A stretch of DNA of 64,000 bases from Bettongia penicillata ogilbyi (GCA_023548195.1 JAJHZJ010000221.1:682001-746000); one strand, 5' to 3'. Shown: positions 31,446 through 43,933, numbered from the stretch's first letter. Numbers and translations: made by a program. The notes: generated by a model not told the origin, from the letters alone.

Positions 31446-34257
31446 GGGGAGGAGCCAAGTTGACGGAGTAGAAAGACTCATGTATGCTAGCTCCGAACCC
31501 ACAGTTCCATATATTTTCTGTAAAACAAACTCCCCACAAATTCTGGAGCAGTGCAAGCCGTGCAGCAATGTAGTGGAGGAGATTTCCATTCCAGAGAGTC
31601 CTGAAAAACCACCACCAAGGGTCTGTCGCACACCAAACAGCAGAGCCCAGCCTTGGACGCATGGCCCCGAGAGGAGCAGAGCCGAGCAGCTTCAGGGATG
31701 GAACCTCCAGCAGTCGCGAAGATCCCTCCACCCACAGGCACTACAGGTCAGTGAGAGAGAGTTCTGGGCTGGCTGAGAAGGGAGCAGGGTGTCTCCATAA
31801 CTCAGGCCCCCTCGGGAGGCAGCAGCAGAGGCAGCAGCAGCCAGGGGCTCCAGAGCAGACAGGAGCTCCGCTCCATTACTGAAGGTCTCAGCATAAACCC
31901 CCTGAGGGAACTGAGCCTGGGAGGCGGCCCTGCCCCCACCTGAGCACCAGAACTTAAGCTCACATTGAAGAGCAGCTGTGGCCCCCCCTACACCCTCCCT
32001 CCCCCGCTGAAAGCCCTGAGGCTGGGGAGAAGCATTTGAATCTCAGACCCCAAGCACTAGCTGGGAGGATCTAGGCAGGGGTGGAGAGGAATCTCAGAAG
32101 TCAAGTAACTGGCTGGGAAAATGCCCAGAAAAGGGAAAAAAAATAAGACCATAGAAGGCTACTTTCTTGGGGAACAGATGTTTCCACCTTTCCTTTCTAA
32201 TGAGGAAGTACAATGCTTACCATCAGGGAAAGACATAGAAGCCAAGGCCTCTGTATCCCAAACATCTGAAATAGATATCCAATGGGCTCAGGCCATGGAA
32301 GAGCTGAAAAAGGATTTTGAAAATCAAGTTAGACAGGTGGAGGAAAAACTGAAAAGAGAAATGAGAGAGATGCAAGAAAAGCATGAAAAGCAGCTCAACA
32401 CCTTCCTAAGGAAGACACAAAAAAATGCTGAAGAAAATAACACCTTGAAAAATAGGCTCACTCAATTGGCAAAAGAGGTTCAAAAAGCCAATGAGGAGAA
32501 GAATGCTTTCAAAAGCAGAATTAGCCAAATGGAAAAAGAGGTTCAAAAGCTCACTGAAGAAAATAGTTCTCTCAAAATTAGAATGGAACAGATGGAGGCT
32601 AATGACTTTCTGAGAAACCAAGAAATCACAAAACCTAAAAGAATGGAAAAGGGAAGAGAATGTGAAATGTCTCATTGGAAAAACAACTGACCTGGAAAAT
32701 AGATCCAGGAGAGACAATTTAAAAATTATGGGACTACCTGAAAGCCATGATCAAAAAATGAGCCTAGACATCATCTTTTATGAAATTATCAATGAAAACT
32801 GCCCTGATATTCTAGAACCAGAGGGCAAAATAAGTATTGAAGGAATCCATCGATCACCACCTGAAAGAGATCCAAAAAGAGAAACTCCTAGGAACATTGT
32901 GGCCAAATTCCAGAATTCCCAGGTCAAGGAGAAAATCTTGCAAGCAGCTAGAAAGAAACAATTCCAGTATTGTGGAAATACAATCAGGATAACACAAGAT
33001 CTAGCAGCTTCTACATTAAGGGATTGAAGGGCGTGGAATAGGATATTCCAGAAGTCAAAGGAACTAGGACTCAAACCAAGAATCACCTACCCAGCAAAAC
33101 TAAGTATAATACTTCAGGGGAAATATGGTCTTTCAATGAAACAGAGGACTTTCAAGCCTTCTTGATGAAAAGACCAGAGCTGAAAAGAAAATTTGACCTT
33201 CAAACACAAGAATGAGAAGAAGCATGAAAAAGCAAACAGCAAAGAGAAGTCATAAGAGACTTACCAAAAGTGAACTGTTTACATTCCTACATGGAAAGAC
33301 AATATTTGTAACTCTTAAAACTTTTCAGTATCTGGGTAGTTGGTGGGACAACACACACACATGCACACGCACATGTACACACGCGTGCGCACACACACAT
33401 ATACACATGCACACACACACAGAGACAGAGAGCACAGAATGAATTGAATAGGATGGGACCATATCTTAAAAGAAATTAAGGTAAACAGTGAGAGAGAAAT
33501 GTAGTGGGAGGAGAGAGGGTGAAATGGAATGGGGTAAATTATCTCTCATTCAAGAGGCAAGCAGGAGACTTTTTAGTGGAGGGAAAAAGAGGAGAGCTGA
33601 GAAAAAAACATGAAGTTTACTCTCATCACATTCGACTAAAGGAAGGAATAAAATGCACACTCTTTTTGGTATGAAAACCTATCTTACAATACAGGAAAGT
33701 GGGGGAGAAGGAGATAAGCAGGGCGGAGGGGATGATGGAAGGGAGGGCAATGGGAGGAGGGAGCAATTTGAAGTGAACCCTCTTGGGGAAGGACAGGATC
33801 AAAAGACAGAATAGAAACAATGGGGGGCAGGATCGGATGGAGGGAAATATAGTTAGTCTTACACAACACGACTATTATGGAAGTCATTTGCAAAACTACA
33901 CAGATATGGCCTATATTGAATTGCCTGCCTTCCCAAAGGGAATGGGTGGGGAGGGAGGGATGGGGAGAAGTTGGAACTCAAAGTTTTAGGAACAACTGTC
34001 GAGTATTGTTGTTGTGACTAGGAAATAAGAAATACAGTTAATGGGGAATAGAAAGTCATCTGGCCCTACAGGACAAAAGAGAAGAAGGGGACAAGAGAAG
34101 GGAGGGAGGATAGAAGAGAGGGCAGATTGGTGATAGGGGAAATTAGAATGCTTGGTGTATTGGGGTGGGGCGAGGGGACAAATGAGGAGAAAATTTGGAA
34201 CCCAAAATTTTGTGAAAATGAATGTAAAAAGTTAAATAAATAAATTTATATTAAAAA
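31446..34257 (+). mobile_element. Second half-L1 (HAL1-type) retrotransposon, ORF1 decayed
   Basis: It has the same organisation as the 15.7-kb copy: 5' UTR from GGGGAGGAGCC, ORF1 at 32121, then directly the 3' UTR with CA tract (33351-33421) and a tail ending in A-rich sequence; no ORF2. The 15-bp target duplication at 31431-31445 and 34258-34272 differs at one base, CG versus CA, as expected from methyl-CpG decay. The YY1-like motif is mutated (AAGTTGACGG at 31457). It is embedded in an L2 remnant. Confidence 0.88.
32121..33215 (+). pseudogene. Decayed ORF1 of the second half-L1
   Basis: The reading frame is open from 32121 to about 32640, where it shifts relative to the intact copy at 16556. 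It continues in another frame from 32662 and meets a TGA at 33025-33027 where the intact copy has CGA (a CpG transition). It shifts again near 33117. The coiled-coil 21-residue units and the RNA-binding and C-terminal domains are all still recognisable in pieces. Confidence 0.85.
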
Positions 34258-34700
34258 AAAATGCAGTGTTTTCTCAGTCTTCATCTTGGACCTCTTTGCC
34301 ACATTTGAGTCTGTATACCACCCCTTCTTTCTGGACCCTTCTCCTCCATTGGTTTCATGGACACTACATTTCCCTGGTTCTCCTCCTACCTCTCTGACTT
34401 CTTTTATTCTGTTTCCTTTGCTAATTTCATCCTCCTATCACCTTAGTATAGATTGTTAACCAAAGCTAGGTCCTCAGCCCTCTCGTCTTTATCCATACCC
34501 TGTCAGTGAATTCATCTACTCCCACCACTTTAACTATCACCTCTCTGTCGGTGACTCCCCCCAAATCTACATCCCTATCCCTCTCTGATCTGTCCCCAAA
34601 ACTCTGAGTTCACATAAAATATTATGTACATATTGCTCCAGCTAGATATTCAACTATCAGCTCAAACTTAACGTGTCTAAATCTGAACTCACCATTTCCC
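34258..34700 (+). repeat. L2-type LINE fragment, right part
   Basis: Continues the interrupted L2 reverse-transcriptase remnant. The order of conserved blocks resembles the L2 copy at 40.8-42.6 kb. The first 15 bases are the target duplication of the half-L1. Confidence 0.55.
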
Positions 34701-34834
34701 CCAAGAAACTTTCTTTTCAAATAATCAGCAAGCATACATTAAGCATCTACTTTGTTTCATGAGATAAAGACAAAAGCGAAATAATCCTTACTCTAAAGGA
34801 ATTTACTCAAGAAAAAATATGTATACATATAATT

Positions 34835-35160
34835 GGTCAATCAATTAGCACTTACTAAGTCCCTACTATGTACCAGGCACTAAGCATTGTAGATAGAATA
34901 TTTAAACCAAGTAAATAAATACAAAATAATTTTTGGTGTGGGTGTGGAGGAGTCACTAGTGGTTGAGGCTCAGATGCTGGGGCAAGGAGGGATTTCAGGA
35001 TAGGCTTCATGTAAGACGTGGCACCTGAATTAAGTATTAAAGGAAACTATGGAGTCTAAGAAACAGTGAAAGAGTGCATTCTAGGCATGGGAGATAATGT
35101 ATACAAAGGCAAGCTGGTGGAAGATGGAGGGTTGTGAGTAAGGAACAGCAGGTAGGTCAG
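34835..35160 (+). repeat. TTATTAAGCACCTACTATG-type repeat
   Basis: GTCCCTACTATGTACCAGGC to GTGCATTCTAGGCATGGGAG, in the family order. Confidence 0.55.
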
Positions 35161-35420
35161 TTTGGCTAGATGGTACTGTGGATAAAGAGTGGGACCTAGA
35201 CTCGGGAAGATCTGAGTTCAAATCCAGCCTCAGACTCTTAGAGATGTGACCCTGGGCAATTCAGTTAACCTCTATCTACTTCAGTTTCTTCATCTGTAAG
35301 AGGAGGATAATAATGGCAGAGTTAATAACCCCAGGGTTATTGTGAGGAACAAATAAGATATATTTAGAAGGTGTTTTGCAAACCTTAAGCATCATATAAA
35401 TGCTTCTTATCATTAAATCT
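35160..35420 (+). repeat. tRNA-derived CORE-SINE, full length
   Basis: GGCTAGATGGTACTGTGGAT to the GCAAACCTTAAGCATCATAT tail. Confidence 0.7.
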
Positions 35421-35914
35421 TCCATTTGACTCTCATGTTTTAACTCCTTTTTGGTGATTCAGAAAATCATGGCTGCACTCTTACTAGCTTTATGACCACT
35501 AGCCAGGAATGTTCTAGAAGGCATCTCTAGAGAGGTACGGATAAGTTCAATTGCCTGAGGGGTCCCATCCAACTCCGAGGTTCTGTGATTCTCCCAGCTA
35601 GCCCATGGTCATAACTTTGGAGTCACCTGAAACCTTCTCTTTCTCTTGTCCTACACAGCTTATGACTTGCCAAGGGATAGAGTCTATTTCATCCTCTATC
35701 TTTCACCTCTTCCATTGTGAACCTGAAATACCTTTTCCATCATCTCTCTCTATTGACATCCTAAGCATTCTTCAAGTCCCAGTTGAAATGTTTCCTCCTC
35801 CATGAAACTTTCCCTAATCTCACAACCATCCAGTCTTCATTTAATCTCATAACATTATATATTCTTCACTTACTACATTCTAATTTGTATTAATATGGGC
35901 AACATAGTATAATG

Positions 35915-36110
35915 GACAGAGAAACAGCCTTAGGGTCAAGAAGATCTGAATCGAAGTCTTGTCTCTAACATACTGGCTGTTTGACCATGGGCAAGATACT
36001 TAATTTACCACTGACTCCAAGAGTATGAATCACAGAATAGTTGCTCATCTACTTCAGTAGAGAAAATTTCCTTCCCTGGGGAACCCTCTAGAGGGAGAAA
36101 ATCACAAGGA
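35915..36110 (+). repeat. tRNA-derived SINE with TAAATTG tail type
   Basis: GGCAACATAGTATAATGGAC, CCATGGGCAAGATACTTAAT, AGAAAATTTCCTTCCCTGG. Confidence 0.55.
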
Positions 36111-36363
36111 TGTATTGTATTTATTCTTGTGCAAATGTCTCATCACTCTTACTAGATTGCAGTTCCTTGAAGACAAGAATCACCTCTTTCAAAGTCACAA
36201 AATTATAGAAACCCAGAGTTGGAAGAACCCTCCAGGAAATCTAGTACAACCTATCCCTGAACAAGGGTCCCTTCCGTCATATCCCTAACAAGCAATCATC
36301 TTGGCTATGCTCGAAGACAGCTAGTGAGGAGGAACACCTCACCTCCTAAGGCAGGCCATAATG

Positions 36364-36930
36364 ATGAGCAATAGGGTCTAGAAACCCCCTTGAACTCTCC
36401 TTGAATCTTCCTACTTGACCTGGCATTTGCCTGAGTCTATAATCCCTTCAACTGGTCTCTGTTGCCCTTATCCTGGCCCAGGCCTTCATTGCCCGTTGCC
36501 TCCAGATTGCCTCCAGAAGCTACTTCCCATCCTTGATCCTATCTAAATCCCATTCTCTTGGTTCCTGGCCTCTGACCTCCAGTCACCCCAGACTATTGGC
36601 CACTCCCATCAAGATCCTCCCTGGACCCCTCCTCCAGTCACCCTAGAATATTTGGCCAACCCTAGATTGCCCCGCAAGTCTTTCTGTATATAAGATCCAT
36701 CTTTTTTTGATGAAAGTGCTGAGATTCAATCTGGCCTGCTTGCATTAGCAATACAAATGCTCAGATTCCTTAAGTCTAGCCAACGTTCATATTCCTTAAG
36801 AGTCTGGCCAATATGGCAGCTCTTTAATAAACCTTGTTTTCCTTGGCTGAAAGAAGGCTTGGGTGGAATTCATTCAGTCAGGACTCCCATGTCACTGTTT
36901 CAGGGTCCCAGCAGCCCTAAACCTCCACAA
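36364..36930 (+). mobile_element. Solo LTR, same family as 61933-62491
   Basis: TATA-like TGTATATAAGATC near 36690, TTTAATAAACC near 36825 and the end block GTTTCAGGGTCC followed by CCCTAAACCTC. Left boundary is approximate. Confidence 0.6.
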
Positions 36931-37039
36931 TGCCACCTTGAACTGTTTCCTTACTTATCATATTATTTCATGTTTCCACAAACACATATACATACACAGT
37001 GCCCAGCACAATGCATTATATATATGTAAGTATGTCTAG

Positions 37040-37285
37040 TCATTTTCAGTCATATCCAGCTTTTCATGACCACATCTGGGGTTTTCTTGGCAAAAATACT
37101 AGAATGGTTTGCCATTTTCTTCTTCAGCTCATTTTTACAGACTTGGAAACTGAGGCAAACAGGGTTAAGTGACTTGCCCATATTCATACAGCTAGTATGA
37201 GGCTGGATTTGAACTCAGAAAGATGAGTCTTCCTAACTCCAGATCTGGTGCTCTATCTACTGCACCATCTAGCTACCCTGGATTG
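37040..37285 (-). repeat. Marsupial tRNA-derived CORE-SINE
   Basis: Same family as 1935-2203: CCACATCTGGGGTTTTCTTG, GGAAACTGAGGCAAACAGGG, TGCACCATCTAGCTACCC. Confidence 0.75.
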
Positions 37286-37631
37286 CATGTGAGCAATGCT
37301 TATTAAATATTCTTTGAATTTTGCTGTTGAATATCAGACCTGGGGGAGGGGAGAAGAAAGGGAATTGAAACATTTCTGAAGGAGTGACTCAGCTCTCTGA
37401 GAATTAAGAAGGGAATCTTTTTTTTAAATCCCTTCCAACTTCTCTTCTTTTCACAGTTTGATTAACATTTATTCTCAAGAAAGGCAGTAACAGACATCAG
37501 GCAGAGAACCAGTCACAGTCAAGAAATCCTGCCCCAGACACTTACTACCAGTGTGACTCTGGTCATATCATTTGACAGCTCAGTTACCCACCCTCCTCCC
37601 ACCCCCACATGGTAAGTTTGATCAGTTACTG

Positions 37632-40020
37632 ACTGGAAGATGGCAGAGTTGTAGGAAACAGTGAAACTGAGCTCCCACCCATAACTCCTCCAAATAGATC
37701 TAGGAAGTGCACCAGACTTAATTCTGATGGGGAAATTCAGAAAAAGTCCCAGTGAGTCATTTGTTCAGCCCATATCAGCATAGGGAGAAACACAGAGATT
37801 TTTAGACACAGGGTTGGGACAGGAGCATGCTGAGCTCAGAGCTCTCTAGTACCCAGGGAAAGACTGTACACCAGGACAAGAGAAGATCTCAGACCCAGTC
37901 CAAGCTACCCCCAGACCTGTATCAGGGTTCTGTGATAGGAACAAGTGCCAACTGGAAGTTTGTTGCCCACTACTCAGTTTTGGCGGACTATAAAGGGGGT
38001 CTGCCCAGGAAGGTGGCATTCTGAGAGGCCCAAGGTAGTAATAACGAGAAAGGAAGGAGTTAAGGAATAGTTTGGCTTGGATCCCAGGATCAGAGCAGTT
38101 TTATCATCTAACCAGTAGAGCAATACCGAGAACAGAAATCCCAGGCCAAAGGGGAGCTTATAGTTCTCTTTCTATGGAACTAGATCAATTTGATAAGGGC
38201 TGAGTCCAACAGTATTCTATTATTGCTCTGATTAAAACTCATCAAGAACTTGCAGAGCTCAGACCAGGGGGGCAGCGATCACATTTTGCCCTGAATCAAA
38301 CCACTTAGGAAGCATTGACGCTTACTGGTCCTCAGCCTATCCCTGAGATCCTAGAAGAACACAATGCTAAATAACCCAAGAAAGGAGTCAGAGAATCAGC
38401 CCAGAACTTCCCTCTACAAGGGCTACAGAGCCCAGTCCTAATATCAAGACTGAAGTCAGAAAGTAGCTGGAAGAAAAATCAAACAAAAGAACACATCATA
38501 ATGAGCTATTACTGTGACAGCAACACTCAAAACACAAACCCAGAAGAAGATGATAATTCCAAAACATTTACAAACAATACCTCAGGGAGAAACACAGCTT
38601 AGCAACAAACTCAACTAGAATTCCTGGAAAATATAAAGCAAGAGTTTCAAAAGAGCTTTAAAAATTTATAAATGAAATGAGATTATTTGAGGAAAAGTTG
38701 GAAAAGAAACGAGAACTACAGAAGAAAGAATTGGAAAGTGAATCAACAGTTTGGAACAAGAAGTACAAAACATTACCCAATCAACACACTCCTCTGAAAA
38801 TCAGAATGGACCAAATGGAGCCACTTACTCCATCAAACAGCAATAGCAAAACAAAGTCAAAAGTCAAAATATATACCATCACAGCAAAAACTGCTAATCT
38901 GGAAAATGTGTCAAAAGAAAAATTTAAGAGTCATTAAACTATCTGGATGCTGGCGAGGAGAGTGAAGGGGAGGAAAAGGAGAGGGGGGAGCAGAAGGGAG
39001 AGGAGAGTGGAGACAAAAATGGAGAAGGGAGAGAGAGAGAAAAAAGATACCATATTTCAAGAAATCTTAAAACTGCCCAGAGCTCCGAGAACTAGAAGGC
39101 AAAGGAAAAATAAAAAGAATGTACCAGTCACCTCCTGAAAGTCCAAAATGAAAACTCCTAGGAATATCAGAGCCAAAATCCAGAGCTTCCAGGTCAAAGA
39201 ACAAATTTCCAGACTGTAATTAGCCAGAAAGAAAGAATTACAGTAGTGAGGAGTCATAGTCAGGATCATAGATGATTTAGCAGCTATCACTATGAAGAAA
39301 CTGAACACTTGGAATATGATATTCCAGAAGGGAAAAGATTTGTTTACAGCCAAAAATAAGTTACCCAGCAAAACTGAGTGTAATCTCACAGAGAGAAAAA
39401 TTGATCTTTAATGAAACAGAGGACTTCCAAACATTCCTCATGAAAAAGCTAGAACCAAAGAGAAACTCTGAAGCTCAAACATAAGTGTAAAGAGAAACAA
39501 AATGGTAAACATGAACAAAAAAAAAAATGACGACAGACTGAACAAGGATAAACCATTTACATTCTAATATAGGGGGATGATACATGTGATACATGAGCCC
39601 TACCATCATTAGAGATCATAAAAGGAATCTAATTAGACAGAGAACCTAAGTATTATTCTTTTGTATTTGGATGATCTCAAAAGAAGAATGAAAAAGGAGG
39701 GGAAGAAAGCCAAGGGGAGAGGGGGAGATTGGTACAAGGGAAAGAAAGTTAGGGGAAATTGTCTCACATAATTAAGGTACACAAGTATGCATCTATACAA
39801 ACAAGGAAAAGAAAGTGAGAGGAACAACTGACAATTCAACCTCATTTATATGAATACCATGGTTAAAGGAAGTAAAAATATATACTGAAGGGAAGAGAGA
39901 GATAGAGATAGAGACATTAGTACAGAAATACGTTTCACTCAATAGAGGAATAGGAGGGAAAGAGAGGGGAGAAGGAGAATTAGAGGAAAGGTATATCAAA
40001 TGAGGGAAAAGTCCTAAGCA
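37632..40020 (+). mobile_element. Old half-L1-like element
   Basis: A degenerate 5' UTR begins at an AAGATGGCAGAG motif near 37637. Remnants of an L1-type ORF1 cover about 38560-39485 (LKIRMDQME, then blocks matching the RNA-binding and C-terminal domains) and run into 3'-UTR-like purine-rich sequence without ORF2. A GA-rich stretch (38945-39050) has expanded inside ORF1. It is much older than the two copies at 15.7 and 31.4 kb. Confidence 0.55.
38560..39485 (+). pseudogene. Degenerate L1-type ORF1
   Basis: The coiled-coil end (TPLKIRMDQME) and sequences aligning with the RETPRN, ITQDLA and YPAKLS regions of the intact copy are visible in several frames, with many stops. Confidence 0.55.
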
Positions 40021-40059
40021 AAATATATTCTACAAATGCTTATAAATATTTATCATTCT

Positions 40060-40450
40060 CCCAAGGTAGCAAAGAATGGGAATCTAAAGGGTACTCGCAA
40101 GTTGGGGAATGGATATACAAGCTATGGTATATAAATGTGATTGGAAATTATTGTATTATAAGAAATGAGGAAAGGGATAACTTAGAAGAAATCTGGGAAG
40201 ACTTGCATAATCTGATGATAAACAAACCAGGAGAATAACTTACAAAACGACAGTAACAGAGTAAAGTCAAACAACTTTGAAAGAATTAAGAATTCTGATT
40301 CATGCAATAAAAGTCCATGATTCCAAAGAACTATTGATGAAACATGCTACCCTCTCCTGATAGGTGAAGTAAAGAACTTCAGAGATACAAATGATACATT
40401 TTTTAAAAAATAGCTAATGTTGACATTTGTTTTGCTTGATTATACATGTC
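40060..40450 (+). repeat. LINE-type 3' tail, same family
   Basis: GGAATGGATATACAAGC, TTGTATTATAAGAAATGAGG and ATTGATGAAACATGCTACCC blocks in order. Confidence 0.55.
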
Positions 40451-40489
40451 TATAAATGGAGATGGGAGAATAAATAATTGAAAAGAATT

Positions 40490-40610
40490 TATGTATATGT
40501 ATGTATACATATATATTCACATATTTATATCTATCTATATACATGTGTGTATACATGTGCATATATACATGCATGCATACATACACAAACACACACAGAG
40601 AGCTGCTGAT
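40490..40610 (+). repeat. Mixed TA/CA/TG low-complexity tract
   Basis: Alternating purine-pyrimidine dinucleotides, including ACATGTGTGTATACATGTGC; could adopt Z-DNA or cruciform forms. Confidence 0.75.
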
Positions 40611-40799
40611 TGGTAGAAGTTCCACACACAAGCCTCAACCCCACATTGTCCCCACCCTTCCCTGCTTTTACTCCTTCTCACGTACCACCTAACAAAACTG
40701 GAGAAAAATCACAAAACCATGCTGACTAAATCCATTATCAATTTATGTTAAATAATCTCAACTGGGTTTTTATTGTAATAAATCAATTGTTTTATACCT

Positions 40800-42610
40800 C
40801 ATCACTTGACTCACTATCTTACTCAGCACAACTTTTGCAAACCTATTCATCCCTCCTCAGTTCTCTCGTACCCCATCTTTCCCCCACCTCCTCAACTGAG
40901 AATTTCATCTTCAAATTCACTGAAAAATTTGGGGACATCCATACCACCTGTCTGCCAGATGCCATCTGCCACTCTCTTCACCTTCAACCTGTACCACATA
41001 AAGAGGTTTTCCTCTCTCCTTGCCAAGGCAGGGAGAAATGCCCTCCACATGCACAAGTCATCTCATTCCATTCCCTCCAGAAGCTTGTTCTCTCTATCAC
41101 CTTCATTCTTACTTATCTTCAGTCTCTCCCTGTCTATTGGCTACTTCCCTATTGCTTGAAAACATGCCCATGTCTCTCTATCTTCAAAAAACTCTCACCC
41201 GATCTTTCTTTTCCAGCAATATTCCTATCCCTCTCCTCTCCTAATCTTGAGAAGACTCTCTACAACAGATGTCTCTACTTCCTTTCTTTTCACTTATTTT
41301 CACTTTCTTCTTAATTCTTTGCAGCCTGGCTTCTGACCTCATCATTCAACTAGAACTGATCTCTCCAAAGTTACCATTGATCTCCCAATTGCCCAGTCTA
41401 ATATCCTGTTCTTGGTCCTTATCCTTCTTGACTTCTCTGAAATTTTTGGCACTGTTAATCACCTTCTTTTCCTTGATACTCTCTTGTCTCTTGGTTTTCA
41501 CTTTCTTCTTTCCTATCAGACCACTCCTCAGTCTCCTTTCCTGGACTTGTATCCAAGTCATACTCACTAACTCTGGGTGTCTCTCAGGACTCTGTCCTGA
41601 CCATCTTCTCTTCTCCCTCTATAGTAGCTATACTACTTCACTTGATGCTCTCATCAGTTCCCATGGGTTTGATCATCATCTCTCAAATCATCCATCTCTA
41701 ACCTCGCTATTGACTTCCAGTCTCATATCTACAACCACCTATTGGACATCTTTATTGGATGTCCCAGAGACTTCTTAAATTCAACCTATCCAAAACTGAT
41801 CATCTTTCCTTCTGAACTCTCCCTGCTTCCAAACTTCCTTATTACTGTCAAGGGCCACCATTTTCCCAGTTCCATAGGCTTAAAACTTTCATGTTGTTCT
41901 TGACTCCTCTCCACCCCCTTATCCCTATATCTAATCTGTTGACAAATCCTGTCGGTTCTACCTTCTTTCACAAAAACTCCCTTTTCTCCTCTGAATCTGC
42001 CACCACCCTGGTGCAGACTCTCATAATCCCACTCCTGAACCACAGCAATGACCTGCTGATTGATCACCTGGCCACAAATCTCTCCTGCTCCAATCCATAC
42101 TTCTTAGAGCTGTAAAAGTGATCTTCCTACATCAGAGGTCTGACCATGAGGCTCCCTATTGCCTCCAGGATCAAATCTAAAATCCCCTGTGGAGCTTTAA
42201 AAGCCCTTCACCATCTGCTCCTCCCCTTCCTAGTCTTCTTACCTCCCTTCCTTATACTCAGTGATTCAGTGACACTGGACTTTGGTTCCTCAAACGTGAT
42301 ATTTCATCTCTCAGGTCCAGACATTTTCTCTGGCTAACCCTCATCTCTACCTCCTAGCTTCCTTCAAATCCCAACCAAAATCTTACCTTCTATAAGAAGA
42401 TTTTCCTGATTTCCCTTACTTTCAGTGCCTTCCTTCCATTGATTATCTCCTTGTAGATATGTATGTGCATAGTTTGTTTGCTGTCTTTCTCATTAAGTTG
42501 TGTGTTTCCTGAGAACAAGAACTGTCTTTTACCTTTCTTTGTATCCCCAGAACTTTGCACAATGCCTGGCACCAAGGAGGCACTTAATTAATGTCAATTC
42601 ACTGACTGAC
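40800..42610 (+). repeat. L2-type LINE, long reverse-transcriptase remnant with 3' end
   Basis: Conceptual translation in shifting frames shows L2 reverse-transcriptase blocks (a form of DTVDHLLL near 41455, QGSVLGPLLF-like near 41590, NLGVILDSS-like near 41880). It ends with the usual L2 3' end (CCAGAACTTTGCACAATGCC, then ACTGACTGACTAATGAA). Confidence 0.75.
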
Positions 42611-43750
42611 TAATGAAATCATAGTTTCAGGCCATAAAGGCCATCCTTAGTTAGAGTTAACTAACAGACTCAGGCCATCCATCCAGCATTGACATATACT
42701 CTCCCCTTTCACATGGGAGAAAGTAAGCTGTACAAAATTCCTTGTGGAACCTGGAAGTGACTTAGAACTCACTGATCTACATTCAAAATACCTCTTCAGT
42801 AGAAATTGGTAGGACCATGTGAAAATTCAAGTAAGATTAATATTCCCCTCAGTACACTAAGCTTCAGTCTATACAGGACAATTCCAATCCCCCATAATTA
42901 AAAGCTTTAGTGTATAATGCTTTAGAAAGTTGCTTTATTGGATTTGTTTCCTAGGAACTTATTGTCTTTGAAATAAAGAAAAGCTGTAGCAAAATATTCC
43001 CAAGTTTAAAAAGACTTAGAGTCTTGTGGGATAAAGAGTTCTCATCAGATTGGGTGTCTATTGGGAATCACAGCAGGTCCAATCTATTTTAAGTAGTTAT
43101 ATCTCTCCCTATGTCACTGTGTTCCAGTTCTCTTCTGTCCTGGGTCCCAAAGGTATTTGCCGGGAAAACAGTTTGCTCCCAATCAGGGAATCTGCCAGAT
43201 CTTGATCCTAAAGAGACAGAAAGTTAGCTAAACACACACAGGCAAGCAAAGGTTTGGCAGGCACATATTTGATAATTGATATAAACAAGTTGTGGGGGGA
43301 GAGGGGAGGAAGAATCCATTGGTCTTGAATTAACTGGTTTGAGTGGCTACATTGCCTTTGAGTGGGCAAAGGTCTGCCAAGACTTACTATCTTGAATGTA
43401 AGTTCTTTTTCTACAGTGTAGCTTCTGCAAAAACAAGGACCTTTCATTTTTGTCTTTGTAATCCAAACACACACTTGCTATATTATGTATGTTTAATAAA
43501 TGGTTATTGAAGCAAAGCAACTGGCATTCCTCAGGGCAGGTATAGTCCTAACTTTTCAAACCCATAAGAGGCTGTGTTAGCCCCATCCAAGTAGAAATTC
43601 CTTCCTTTGGCCTTCTCCAGACATCAGGGCAGGTGAAGTGGTACACCTGCACTAAGTGCTGCTCTTTCACAGCCAATAATCAATATAATCAGTCATTCTG
43701 TGGAAATTTGCCTACTACTCACTTAGATAGTCAGCCTTTAACCTACAACC
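42600..43750. other. Unassigned stretch
   Basis: No gene seen. Positions 42677-42740 resemble 44612-44670 (CCATCCAGCATTGACATATA against CCATCCAGCATTAACATACA). Confidence 0.4.
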
Positions 43751-43753
43751 CTA

Positions 43754-43933
43754 ATGTGCTATAAGCGACGCTTCCCAAGGAAACCAGAAGGGTTACGAGA
43801 CAAAGGTCAATACCACATGCCAGCATGTGATGCCTATGACACTCAGTACCAGCAGTTAGGTTATATGGTAAGTATGAGCATTACCCCTTTTTTCATCTTC
43901 CCTAACATGTATTACAGACCATCTCTAAACTGA
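43754..43933 (+). other. Short open frame ending near a splice-donor consensus
   Basis: A 59-codon frame (MCYKRRFPRKPEGLRDKG...) runs across ATG|GTAAGT at 43867/43868 before its TGA. No repeat family is recognised here. I do not recognise the peptide. It may be chance or a fragment of an unknown exon. Confidence 0.2.

Noticed and set aside
40440..40692. Tyr/Ile-rich frames on both strands
   Set aside because: Translation of a TA/CA low-complexity tract.
41269..41778. 169-codon plus-strand frame, hydrophobic and Leu/Ser-rich
   Set aside because: It is a pyrimidine-rich L2 reverse-transcriptase remnant read mostly out of frame, not a membrane protein gene.
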